DNA of 64,000 nt from Macrophomina tecta. Lineage: Eukaryota; Ascomycota; Dothideomycetes; Botryosphaeriales; Botryosphaeriaceae. Below are positions 38,163 to 49,271 of this stretch, in pieces (position 1 is the first letter of the stretch; each line of letters begins with the position of its first letter). The translations under genes were made by a program, and so were the position numbers. The notes below the pieces were generated by a model that was not told the origin of the DNA, did no database searches, and saw only the letters and a list, made by a program, of their open reading frames with translations. Where the stretch lies: contig JAKSGN010000002.1 in the NCBI GenBank assembly GCA_024180945.1, positions 2,046,001-2,110,000 of the forward strand, read 5' to 3'.

Positions 38163-38890
38163 ATGCGTTTCGCCGTTGCTGCCACCGTCCTCGCCACTGT
38201 CGGCTTCGCTGCCGCTCAGAGCTCGACCTCCTCGGCCGCTTCCTCCAGCTCCACCTCCAGCTGCCAGGCAGCCAAGTAAGTTGCCGGAACTTAATCGGCC
38301 GAACGAGCGTTGTATGCTGACTCCCCTCTGCTTACAGCATTGTTGAGGCATGCGTTACTAGCCTCAAGCCCCGTACTGAGGCCTGCGGTGGCGTCGACTG
38401 GGACTGCCAGTGCACCGCCTACACCGATCTGTTGACGTGAGTAACCCACCAACGGCCGGGCTAACACTGGCCCATTGCTGACCCTCAACTCGAATACAGC
38501 TGCTATAACAACTGCCCCAACGACCCCACCCGCTCCTCTGTGCAGAATCAGGTCACCCAGTTCTGCAACGCTGCCAACGCGTAAGTTCCCCCCGGCAACA
38601 ACCGCCACCGATCTCAGATCACATCACTGACACGCGACCCTCCACACAGCAACAAGTCCACGTCCAGCTCTTCCTCCGCCTCCGCCACCGCTTCTGGCAC
38701 CTCCACCTCCGCTGCCACTGCTTCGGCCTCTGCCTCCGGCACTGCCACCTCCTCCAACTTCGACTCCTTCAGCGGCGAGACCAGCTCCGCCTCTGCTTCG
38801 AGCTCGTCCTCGACTGGCGCCGCCGTGCCCGTCCACATCCCCGCTGGTGGCGCCCTTGGCCTTGCCATCGGTATTGCCGCCATGCTGTAA
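38163..38890 (+). CDS. GPI-anchored Ser/Thr-rich cysteine-containing surface protein
   Basis: Four exons (38163-38275, 38338-38436, 38500-38580, 38650-38890) give 177 residues; introns are 62-69 nt and all are phase 2. A signal peptide (MRFAVAATVLATVGFAAAQ) is followed by a Ser-rich spacer. A compact domain (about 34-98) carries eight cysteines: SCQAAN, EACVTS, EACGG, WDCQC, TCYNNCP and FCNAA. A Ser/Ala/Thr-rich stalk and a hydrophobic GPI tail (IPAGGALGLAIGIAAML) follow. The pattern matches the fungal 'GPI-anchored serine-threonine-rich protein' family, cell-wall or membrane proteins of unknown biochemical function. It has the same overall architecture as the gene at 16032-16995 but a different cysteine pattern. 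Confidence 0.9.
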
Positions 38891-41565
38891 GCTACCGTGT
38901 CGTAAACTGCACCAGACGCACGAATGGCCCTGGAATATGGGTGTGATAAAAAAAAAAAGGGGGGTGCACGGATGGTCTTTTCTACTTAATGCGTAATGCG
39001 GGTTTCTTGGGGCCAGTAAGGTTAGACGCCCGTCTCTCTCTCTCGTTCTGGCCTGTATATCTATCTCTATCGAACTTGTGGTTGGAGGGGGTGTTTCTGA
39101 TGCATTTTGCCGAGGCGGGTTGGAGGTTGACAAAGGGGGTATTGCTACTGGCATTGCTTGGTCGTCTTTACTGAGTTTTTCCTGCTCTCTTCGGATCGGG
39201 CTGGACGCGCGGTAGTGTGTTCGGTCGGCTCGTCACATATTTCTCTTACTATAGCTAATACTCATTCCCTTCCCCCCTTCCGAGTTTCGGTGGGGCAGGT
39301 CAACATCTCCGTAGCTCTCACGCCATAAGGCACATGAATGTCCGTCATCGCTGTGACATCGCCTTGACATGAAGCTTTGTAGCTTCTTCCAACGCTTGCC
39401 TTCGACAATCTCGCTCGACATAACTGATCGTGACATGTGAACTTTGATAACGACACATCGATCTTGTAGTAACCCATGGGTAGTTGAATTAGTCATCCGG
39501 GTGCAGATGGCCTCCGAGTCTCACAACACTTGTGCCTGGAAGACTGCTTCAAGTTTACACGCGAATTCGTGGCGTTTGCCGAAATCTCAGCAGCTTGGTA
39601 CTTGCATTCAGCAGGAACGCATTCCACGAGTCCCGGTGGATGAAGTTCGACTAATAGCTAGCACCCGAATGAAAATCCAGAGCAGTAGCAGGTTTTAGCA
39701 GCAGATGAACTCATAAAAGGTGAGGGGAGTCGGGGGCTGGGTAGATAGATGGTTAGATCGAGATGTATCTGCAGTATCAAGCACACATGTGTGCATGGGG
39801 AGTAGAAACATTCGTCCGCACTTGAATGTCTAGGGGAGTTGGTGACTGTTTTGTCTGGAGAAATGCTTCAACTTTCCAGGACGAGGGCTTAATGTCAAAC
39901 TTCTGACAACAGTTCTGTAGTTCAATTTGAAGGCTGTCATCTCATCGCTTCTGCAGTCTATGTTTTGCAGGAGAGACTCTTTGATCCAATGTGCAAAACA
40001 TCACCGGGTAGCGCATGGAGTACTCGAAGAAGTGGTGTGTTTACTGCAGCTTGTACTATTCTGAGTCTTCGTGGAAACCTTACCGAGCTATACTTCAAGA
40101 CGGATATTTTTCAAGACTAGCATTCTCCAACATGATGTGACCCCTGAAGGGGGTGCGGCTAGGCATTTGTTTCTCTAAAGACTTCCCCGACGAGGTCTAT
40201 TTGCGGAGACGCAGAATTCTAGGATTCTGGAAATTTGCATATGGAGCTGGAACCTCACAAGACCTGAGGAGAGAATCGCAGGTCTACGGGACGAATAATT
40301 CGCCTGTTGGTGGCGTTCTTATTCCGCATGAGCTTATACAGCGAGTGGCGGAGGGCCTTTTTAGGGATAAGGCAGCAACGATATGCACACAAACCTAACT
40401 CACTACGAGCCAGACTGTAGCCGGGCTAGGCGCATCCTCCACCCACGGGGTCATGCATTGTTAGCCGACTTGATGCTTACTTCACTCGGCCGAGCACGAG
40501 CATACAATCCTCCTTGCACGAGATCGCACACAGCCAGTCTTACCTCATCTCACAATAGAAATGTACACCCAAGCATGTTCAAGACTTGCCTAAACAGTTC
40601 TCTAGACGTACTGCCGCCAGCCGATCTTGCGAAAGACTGCAGCCTGGAGACCCGCACTTCCGCTTCTGGCCTCCACAGTCCTTGTCAAAGCATATAGCCA
40701 CGTTGGGTGCGAGACCCAGCCAGGGCCGCAAGCCCTCTTTCTGTAGGCTTGTGAGCTCTAACATGTGGAATCGAGACGGCCAACCAAATCTGAGTGCTGT
40801 CAACCTCGTGTTTCGATGACCGCTGCAGCTACCCATGCACGCCGTTAGTGAAGCTCGGAACAGTGAACCAGTCTCTATTTGCTGCAGAGAACAACGGGGC
40901 GTAAAATCCCCATCACTCTAAACATTTAACAGTTCTGCTGCCTGGTACCTCAGGCCATAACTAACTGCTTGCGTCGAAAAAGAATTGAGCTGATTCTGCA
41001 TTGGAAGAATGAAGCAAGGCAAGTTTGAGGATATTTAGGCCTGTCCATCCTCGGGAGACCCAGATGCTTGTGGGCAGCTGGCACCGGTTGACCCCAGAAG
41101 TTGATGTTGCCATTCCAAGCGCAACTAAGCGTGGAGGACCAGCCCGGCCATTTGTCTTGATGTCTGCGTGAAGATAAACCGAATTTACTCCCGAACGAAT
41201 ATTTCGAATGGCCAAGGCTAGTCGATGTCGCAATACTCTCAGATCGCCTTTATAGGCAAGTGACTAAGCCAGAAGAGGACAGTTTGATTTGTTCGCTAAC
41301 GATTACGAGATACGGCATTGACGTGGAGCCGTATGAGAAGAGAGCCCCGCTTGGGCAGTATGCTAGTGAGATCTCGGGTTGAGCCGTGTCAGCTCTAGGA
41401 AGTGTTTTTGGGAAGGCATTTAAGACCTGCGATTGCCTGGTTGTATCCACCCTCAAACATCGTCCGAATCCTCAACGAGTCTCTCGTGATCCGTCACTCA
41501 GGCTACAAAGTCAGGCCTACTCACGATACTCTGCGCCTAATTTTGGAGCAGAATCATACGCAACA
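38891..41565. other. Long intergenic region (2.7 kb)
   Basis: No gene supported. Sequence composition is closer to 50% GC than in the genes. Short open frames start at non-ATG codons and show no motif. It probably contains the GPI gene 3' flank and the promoter of the DJ-1/PfpI gene. Confidence 0.4.
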
Positions 41566-42341
41566 ATGACATCCAAGACACTCGAGGTCGGCGTCCTCGT
41601 CGTTGACGAGGCAGTCCAATATACCGACATTGCACCTGTCGACGCTCTCGCGATGATCACTCCCGAATACGTCGCGCTCCTCGGACCGGCTGTCACGCAT
41701 CTGCAAAGCCAGACCATCCCGATGAACATCTCCTACATCAGCGAGCGGAACGAGGAGCTCCATCCCCTCACAGCCGGGGCCAGGATCGCCATCACAGTGA
41801 GGAGCTCGTCCACAGCACGATTCCAAGTACACAGAAGCTGACGCAGCCCCAGCATTCCCTAGCCACGGCGCCTCCGCTCGACATCCTGTTCATCCCCGGC
41901 CCGCCGCCAGTATTCGTCGACCGCCCCGCCGTCGATGCGTACATCCAGTCGGCCGTCGCGCGGGGCACCACCATCCTGAGCATTTGCACGGGAGCGTTCC
42001 CCGTGGCCGCGGCAGGCGTGCTCGACGGCCGCACCGCCACTGCGCCCCTCTCCATCCTCGGCATGCTCCGCAACGCGCACCCGCAAGTGCAGTGGGAGTC
42101 AGCGCGCCGATTTGAAAAGAGCGTAGGTGTTGATGGAAAGGGCGAGATCTGGACTAGTGGGTGCGTGGCCAACGGGATCGATCTGGTGTGCGCGTTCATG
42201 CGCGACAGGTTTCCGGAGAGCAGGGCATTAATCGACTTGATCATCCCGTTTGCGGGATTTCCAGACAGAGACGTAGAGTACGATGAGAAGGAGAAGGCGG
42301 TTGAGACGGCGTTTGGCGGAGCAGGTGTGCCGGCGCAGTAG
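41566..42341 (+). CDS. DJ-1/PfpI (class I glutamine amidotransferase-like) protein
   Basis: Exons 41566-41796 and 41853-42341 give 239 residues. The 56-nt intron (GTGAGG..GCTGAC..CCCAG) restores the frame between the two halves. The core begins LEVGVLVVDEAVQYTDIAPVD, the first strand and loop of the family. LDILFIPGPPP follows, and then the nucleophile elbow SICTGAF with Cys122 as the expected catalytic or redox cysteine. VLDGRTATAP and WTSGCVANGIDLV are later family motifs. Fungal members of this isocyanide hydratase/AraC-N-like branch have varied or unknown activities, so no substrate is assigned. No targeting signal is apparent. The frame is open upstream of 41566, but no ATG occurs there. 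Confidence 0.85.
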
Positions 42342-43420
42342 AGGCCAGACGCAAGGCTGGTGGCAACCATCTTCAAGATTTCACTCACCTTCGGACAGCT
42401 TCGGCGGCAGCGCGAGTGGGGGGGAGGTGAAGCACGGGTCCGGATGTGGATGTAGGTTAAGCTCAAAAACATTTTCGTCGTGACAACTCGTCAGCTCCTC
42501 GGGCGTATTTGGCGAGGTCATCTGGCGGCGAAGAGAAGGGGGAACGGAAAGAAAATCCTCGAACTTGTCCCGCTCACGGGTGAAAACTCTCGGAGTCGCT
42601 GTTGCACCATGGTGGCAGTTTCGGCGCCGCCTGGCTACAGGCTACAACGGAACGCGCGTGATGCTCGTCGAGGACGTTTGGCAGGCGGCGTGTTTGTTTG
42701 CGCACGGGACAATTGCGGTGAAGACTGGTATGGTCGACAGAGGCGTCGCGTGGGGCTGCGAGATTTCGGATCTAACATGTGAGAATGCCCATGCGCCCGG
42801 CTCTGACGTTAGCCGGGATGCGTGCTTTGCTCTCCGCGCGGGCGATTGCGGAGAGGTGATGGAGAAAGGTCGGAGAAGCGGCAGATGGAGCAGGCGCGGC
42901 ATTGGAGGAAAAAGCGGCGGGCGCGGGCTGGCGACGCAGGTGGATTGGACGGACGGTCATCTGGCGGCGCGGTGCAAGAAAAGAGGGCGATCTCGGCGGC
43001 CGCGGTCGCCAATCACACATGCGGGCTCTTTCCCCCTGCGGCTCAGTGCCGCTAAGGCAAAATGCACGGGCCCGCTTTCCGACTTTCTCCATCCTCTTCC
43101 TTTTGCCGGCCGCGTCCTTTATCGCACACGCGCCTCACCTCCTCCCGCGCGCTTCCTCGACACCATCCTCTTTCTTCCTGCTGCGCCCTCGCCGCACCAC
43201 GTTCTCTCACGCCTGTCTCGCTTCCATCAGCTCTAGACATACTCCAGCCGCCGCCGCCGCCGCCGCCGCCATCCCGTCGTCCGCGCCCTGGCGTCCACTT
43301 TCGCTGCCTCCCGCTGACTGGTTTTTTTTTTATTATCGTCGCCACTCCCGCTCTCCGGCGCTCCGTTGCATTCCCGTCAACTGTGACACATCCGTCCTCA
43401 ACACCTCCGTCCCGCCCAAG
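42342..43420. other. GC-rich intergenic region and UPS2 leader
   Basis: No gene supported. The right part is the GC-rich promoter and leader of UPS2 with a CCG repeat at 43247-43270. Overlapping open frames here are Arg-rich and compositional. Confidence 0.4.
43247..43270 (+). repeat. CCG trinucleotide repeat in the UPS2 leader
   Basis: Eight CCG units about 150 bp upstream of the start codon of the PRELI-domain gene. Confidence 0.85.
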
Positions 43421-44069
43421 ATGAAGATCTTCTCGACAACGCACGAGTTCAACTACTCCTGGGAGGAGGTCTCGATCAATAACTGGCGGAAGTACTGTCC
43501 CTGGAACGAGAAGACGCCGCATGTTATCGCCGTCGACACCCTCGCCCGCCACGTCGACCCTGCAACCGGCATTGTGAGTGCCGTTCGCATTTGTTGCGCT
43601 TCTGCGTCTTTTTGTCGATGACACGTGCTGACTATCGCAATCACAGCTCCGCACCGAGCGTCTGATTACCTGCAAGCAATCCGCCCCGAAATGGCTCAAC
43701 TCCTTCCTCGGCGGCCAGGAGGTGTCGCACGTCTACGAGACATCCTACGTTGACCCCAAGGAGAAGAAGGTCACCATGACCAGCGTCAACATGACTTGGG
43801 CCGACTTGTTGTCGGTTCGCGAGACGGTCGTCTACAAGCCCTCTTCCGCTGCCCCTAGTGCCAAGACCATCTTCGAGCAGAATGCAAGGATCATCGCCCT
43901 CTGCGGTGGCTGGCAGAAGGTCAAGAACGGCATTGAGCAGTTCACCGTCGAGCGCTTCCAGCAGAATGCCGCCAGGGGTCGCGAGGGCTTCGAGATGGTT
44001 CTGGAGATGAGCCGGAGGGCCTTCGCTCAGGAGCGGGAAATGCGGAAGATGCAGACCGCCAAGATATAG
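43421..44069 (+). CDS. UPS2: PRELI/MSF1-domain mitochondrial lipid-transfer protein (Ups2-like)
   Basis: Two exons (43421-43573 and 43647-44069) give 191 residues; the 73-nt intron is GTGAGT..CACAG. The whole protein is one PRELI domain. It starts MKIFSTTHEFNYSWEEV, continues NEKTPHVIAVDTLARHVDP and LRTERLITCKQSAPKW, and ends with the C-terminal helix (VERFQQNAARGREGFEMVLE). The 'THEF-YSW' start, 'HVIAVD' and 'LLTERLI'-type motifs resemble yeast Ups2 more than Ups1. Ups2 with Mdm35 moves phosphatidylserine across the intermembrane space. The length matches the family. The start is the first ATG after a CG-rich leader. Confidence 0.92.
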
Positions 44070-45977
44070 CCGCAAACCTCGTCCGGGGAGGTGTTTGCTC
44101 GACGCAGACGTGGCTTTGCGAGTGTTTTCGCCGCTTGCATCATCATTCTCCACCCTTTACCCCGGACCGACTCGTCGATACCGCCCAGGCCATCCCTACA
44201 TCCGATAAAAATGGGCACCTTTCTGGCCAGCCCCAGTAATTTCCTTCCTGCTGTAACATTGTGCGTTCGAGCATGGCGTTTTTGAATTCCGGAGGTCGCG
44301 AAAGAAAAAGTTTTGCATTTTTCTCTCTTTCTCCTTGCGTCGCAATATAGAGCATCAGGTGGTGTTAGAACAAGCGACACTGGCGGTTATGTGTGAGTGT
44401 TTTCTCTTCTATCTTACGAAAGGTTATGCGTAGACGGCTCTCTGCTTGGTTTTTCATATTTGCTTTGGACGTTTCGGAATATTTTCGTCCTTTCGCATAG
44501 ACACAGACGCATACATACACACCCCTCTACTCTCCTAAACATCTCCTCTCCTCTCGCTCGTAATGAGAAGGCCTGAGTTGCTTTGGGAGAAGGTTCGTGA
44601 GATTAGACTGCTGCTGTAATGTTGAATAGATTCGAAATTCGACAGAACGTGTGTTAATGCATGTGCAACGGTGACGTAACTATTAAGGTTGAAGCATTCG
44701 TCTGCGCGCCACTGTGCGGAAATCCGATGACGTTTTATGTCCAGACGAATACTTCGACGAAATGTCCAGGCTACAATACCTTCTCCTTTCGTCCTTTTGT
44801 TCCCCCTTCCCCTTCCCCTCCTTCTCTCTTCCTGATACCGATCCCGTTCCAGTAACTGCCGCGCAGTGCTCGCGGATGCATCCTCCCGAAGTCAGGAGGA
44901 AGGGATCATTTGAGTTCAAGCCACGTCCGGAGGTTGCCAGGGGAGAGATGTCGCCGGAGATGGGCAGAGAGAGAGGGGGCCCCGGGGGGGGGGGGGGGGT
45001 GAGAGAAGGAACGAGAAGTAAATAGCACACAGCGCTTCATCGTCCCGTGGTGACGAAATCCTAATCAACGAGTTAACAGCGACAGAGGGGAGAAAAAAAA
45101 AAAAAAAAGGCTTAAAGATTAAGGGGGTGCGGAACTCCGACGGGTCGCTCTCTCGTCTTTTCCTTGAAGTAGAAGGTAATCTCCGTTGGGTAGTCAATGA
45201 AAAACATACCACCACCACTCGAAAAGCATAAAACGACTAAACCGCGTGTCGGTGTCGCAAGGCAAACCGAACGGCCGATCGGCAAATCAATATATCTCTA
45301 TTCCTTCCCCTCTACCCTTTTTGCCCTGCCATTTCCCGCGAAGCAAAGCAAAATACTACGTCACAAGCTCATTTTCCGCGGCACTGTGCGCACGACCCCC
45401 TTGCCTAATCCGTCCACAGCACCGGTCCCGGACCAAACCGACCAACCACGACTATTGATTTGCGCAGGCGCGGGCGCGCGCACGCCGTCTACGCAAAAGG
45501 ATCGCCGATAAGTATAAAGTATAAATCCAGAGAGAGTGTGAGGAAGAGGAAGTTTCGTTGCCCCCCAGCCCTGCCCCCAGCTCTGATCCTTCCCTTCCCC
45601 CTCCCTAACAGAGAAGCCCCGAACGGCTGTCCGAGGCAGTAGCATGTCGATCACCCGCCGTCCACTGACTAGTGGATGAGATTGGAGAACTCTCCCAAGC
45701 CACCAACCTCGCCCCATCACCCAAAAATGGTACTAATCCGCCCTCACAATGATAATACTAATCTGTGCACCTCCGAGAGGAACCAAGCTTTGGGCATCCA
45801 TCTCCCATCCCATCCCATCTGATGATCCTTCCCATCCTTCCGGTCTCTCTCCCAGTCAGTTGGATCGGAAACACAAAAGCCCCTTGTAAATCCGACAGCC
45901 GAGGAGCAGGATCAATGATGCTTATGACGATGATGACGAATGATAATCTCCTGGCCCCCCACCCAAGCTCACGGCTC
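44070..45977. other. Convergent intergenic region with G and A runs
   Basis: Lies between the 3' ends of UPS2 and the PNGase A-like gene. It contains a run of 16 G (44984-44999) and one of 16 A (45093-45108), plus C/T-rich sequence. No coding region supported. Confidence 0.45.
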
Positions 45978-48499
45978 TTACGGAGCTCCGACCGCCGACG
46001 GCGACCTCTTGGTCTTCTTCCTGAGTTCCGATGACGCCGCCACCGCCGCCCTCCCCAATTGGGAAGACGCGGAAGACGCAGGAAATGAGGACGGATGAGA
46101 AGGAGCAAAACCACCGGCCGCAGGGCCCCTACCCAGCACAGCCTTCACGCTCTTGACGCCGTAGCCACGCATCAGGACGTCTGGCTGCACGCCGGCGGGC
46201 TGCGTCCAAACTGTCTGAGCCGAAGAGGAGTCGTCGTCATCAGCGCTGCCGCCGATCAACTCCTGCTCGTCGCTGGTCACAGAGCCGTTGGTGGCCGTGA
46301 TGTGTCTGTGGTAGAGCAGCTGCGCTCCTTCGTCGTCGCCACCGTTGTCGCTCAGGCCAGTGATGCCGGAGAAGGTGAGATCCTGCTCCGTCGAGCCGGA
46401 GCTGAAGCTCTGGGCACTGGGCGAGGACACGGATAGGTAGGTAGCAGTGCCGTTCTGGTGGTCAGCGAGCGTCGTGCCCGTGGCGTTCGTGTCGTAGTGC
46501 TCTAGGCCGAGCGGGAAGGCTGAGGTTCCGATCGTCGAGACGTACTTGCCGCGGTCGAAGGCGGCGTTGATGGAATAGTTGGACCCAGAAGTGCCATACT
46601 TGCTATACACATGTAGGGGGTAGGAGAAGGTGCGTTCGAAGGTGGTGATAGACGGATTTGTGCTCGCTATGTCCAGGCCGGTGGTCTTCAAGCCATTGAC
46701 CTGCACATTGCCGGTGTCGGAGAACATGCCCCTATTGGAGTACGTGAGTGTCTGGCTCCACGAGGCGGCTTGCGGGCCGTTCGCTGTTACGACGATCCCG
46801 CTGACGCTGAACGAGCGGGACACCGTGACAGCGTAGTCGAGTGTGGCGTTTGTCCCGTTAGGGTCAGAGCCGCCCGCAGTAGAGGACACGACGATCGCAG
46901 GCTCCGGAGCTGAGACCGTTGGTTTCGTGCCGGTTGTGATGGAGGATGGGTCCTCGGATAGCCACAGGAATAACTTCCCCGTCACGACCCAGTAGCTGCC
47001 CACTGTGCCGGAAAGGGTAGCTTTGCCCGTCCCTGTGTCGTTCAATCCAGTTACCCGGATCTCGAATACGTGGTCTAGACCATCAGAGAGCACTGGCAGC
47101 CAGGGAGTGATATCGACCTCGTCTTCTTTGAGGTCGAAGGCATCGACCCCGACAATCGGCCGCCAGAAACCTGGAGCCACGCCGCCAGTGAAGATGATCG
47201 GGAAGGGCCAGGCCACGCCAGCTAGGGCTCCGTCGATGTACAGCTGCACCTCACGCCAGGGTGAGAATCCATAGAGGGTCGTCACATTGCCGAATGCGGA
47301 GGCGTCCGAGGACAACACGTTGGCCCACCAGAATTCTTCAGTCTGCTGCCCGACTGCCAGAATTGAAAAAACGGCGCGTTCGACGTTTTGGGGAAGAGTA
47401 AGCGTGCTGCTTGCATTGTCCGTTGGTAGGTTGAATGCGCTAGCGCCATCGGTAGCGGACTTGCGAGCTGAAATGGGTAAGATAAGGTCTGCTGGTGCGA
47501 ATGACGAGTCCGTGTCGGCATAGAACGTAGCGGTCAGTGTGGTGTTGAACGATCCCGTATAGGTATCATCTATGAGGTTTCCTAGGTCGAAGATGATCTT
47601 CTGAGGCTCTCTGAACATCGACAGGTAAGCCGACATGTCCTTGATGTACGTCCAGATGATGCCATTGGCAGTCGGCTCCGCAGTCGAAGTCCTGAAAATC
47701 TCCGTATCGTTGAAGTACATCAAGGCCAACCGGTCAAACTGCCGGCCCCGCGACGTGACGGTAAGGTTGAACGTGACGCGGTTAAAGTCGCATGCAGGTG
47801 GGACGTAAGAGCCTAGCGATGAAAGAGGATTAGCTACGCATCACTTGCTGAAGGTTAACGGGTCGGGACGAGAGGCGGTCGATAATCCCGGTCAATGCAG
47901 AATGCAGCGGGCGAAAGAGGTCTTCAAGGACATTGGTGCGTCATGCATGCAGGCAAGAAATGGAAGCACCGGCCGAAAATCCAGGGCGAAGCCTCGAGAA
48001 CATCACCAATCAACCATCGCGGAAGCAGGAATGACACGCAGAGAGCAAGGATTTGCAGACAAATGGACTTTATAAATAAGGCTTGTACGAAAGATTTCTG
48101 CATACCAACAAAAGGATCGCCGTAACTGTAGGCAAAAACATGAACCATCAACGTCTGCTGGCAGGTGGCCTGGGCTGGCGCCAGCACCGGTGGGTCGACT
48201 TGGAGCACTTCCAATAGGGAAGCCGACGTGTTGTCCGAGCGAATGGCCAGGCCTCCGGGACGCTGGAGGTCGACCGGCCTCAGACTGGAGGCGGCAGCTG
48301 CAGCGGCCGGCAGGCGCAGATCAAAAGCCAGGGCTAGAACTGCAAGAAGTAAGACGCAGCTCAGGCTGCTGAGCGCCCTGGAGAAGGGCCTTGCTGGCGT
48401 AATCAGGACATCCGCAGATGACGCTGCGCGACACCGGGCGGGCCCGAGGGCCGCGAGCCACTGGGGCCCTGGCGATGGCGATGGGCGTTGCTCGTGCAT
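45978..48499 (-). CDS. PNGase A-like protein (peptide N-glycanase amidase A family)
   Basis: Minus-strand exons 48499-48106 and 47812-45978 give 742 residues. The 293-nt intron has GTATGC..CTAG ends and phases fit. An N-terminal basic cytosolic part (about 35 residues) is followed by a hydrophobic helix (about 45-65) reading as a type II signal anchor. The luminal part carries the family pattern: SYGDPFVGSYVPPACDFNRVTFNLTV, then RQFDRLALMYFNDTEIFRTSTAEPT, GIIWTYIKDMSAYL and FEIRVTGL. There are many Asn-X-Ser/Thr sites. PNGase A members cleave N-glycans from glycopeptides; catalysis by this fungal branch is unproven. The C-terminus ends in a basic Ser/Lys-rich stretch. The start at 48499 is the first ATG that precedes the anchor; a longer non-ATG frame exists upstream. 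Confidence 0.85.
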
Positions 48500-48830
48500 G
48501 TCGTACGCGCAGGCTGCTGGCGTTCCGCTCAGCCGCCAGGGAAGATCAGTGGGTCGAGCGAGGAAGACGCGCTTTCTCGCGCGCCACGGATGATGCGGCG
48601 GGGGATTGAAGACGATTCGCTCGTTTGGGAGCGTTGCGCAGGGCGGCAGGCGTCGAACGGTGGGGACGGCTGCTGAGGATTGCGATCCTATAGGCGGAGC
48701 GCGGGTGGTTGGGCTCTGCAAGGCAGGACTGCCAACGTCCGGTCTCGTCTGGCGTGCCAAGACCGGGGATTTGTTGCGCTGTCGTCGGGGCAGGTCAGGT
48801 CAGAGAAAGAGATCAGTCACAATCGCAGGA
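48500..48830. promoter_or_regulatory. Spacer between two minus-strand genes
   Basis: About 330 bp that must hold the 3' end of the small unknown gene and the promoter of the PNGase A-like gene. GC-rich; no TATA box recognised. Confidence 0.35.
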
Positions 48831-49271
48831 CTATCCCCGGCTGGCCGGATCGGCGTTGCGGTAGTGGTTCCAGAAGCGCTGGACGGCCTTGGTGGCCACC
48901 TCGTTGCCGTCGTACTGCTGGCGGAAGTAGTTGAACAGGCCGAACTCGTCGCGGGTGAAGACGTAGTCGTCGGGCTGGGCAAGCAGCTTCGACCACACGC
49001 TCTGGAGCTCGCGTTGCAGGAAGGCGTAGACGGAAGGGTCGACGCCGGATTCGTTGTCGCGGGCGATGTCGAGGGCCTTTTGTAGGGTCAGCGGGCCGTG
49101 GCCGTTGACAATTTCGCCGTTGCCCATTGTGGTGGAGCGGAGATAGGTTCTGCGGGCCGGGGAAGACGCGTTGCGGGCTAGGACAGGGCAGGAAGGTGCG
49201 GAGCAGATAGAGTGATGCGGTTGGGAAGGCGCGGCGACCGAGGGAATGTGCAATGCTGGAGGGAGAAACAT
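48831..49271 (-). CDS. Small conserved-looking protein of unknown function, possible mitochondrial import signal
   Basis: Single exon on the minus strand, 146 residues from the ATG at 49271 or 98 from the inner ATG at 49127. The first 48 residues contain Arg, Ser, Ala and Pro but no Asp or Glu, as in a mitochondrial presequence. The core then reads GPLTLQKALDIARDNESGVD, a helical segment AFLQRELQSVWSKL, DDYVFTRDEFGLFNYFRQQYDGN and AVQRFWNHYR. It is a compact helical protein with well-spaced aromatic residues, which looks conserved rather than random. I do not recognise the family. The upstream ATG is preferred because the extension is continuous and has presequence character. A G-rich tract lies 117-153 bp upstream. 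Confidence 0.65.
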   Translation of the reverse strand: MFLPPALHIPSVAAPSQPHHSICSAPSCPVLARNASSPARRTYLRSTTMGNGEIVNGHGPLTLQKALDIARDNESGVDPSVYAFLQRELQSVWSKLLAQPDDYVFTRDEFGLFNYFRQQYDGNEVATKAVQRFWNHYRNADPASRG

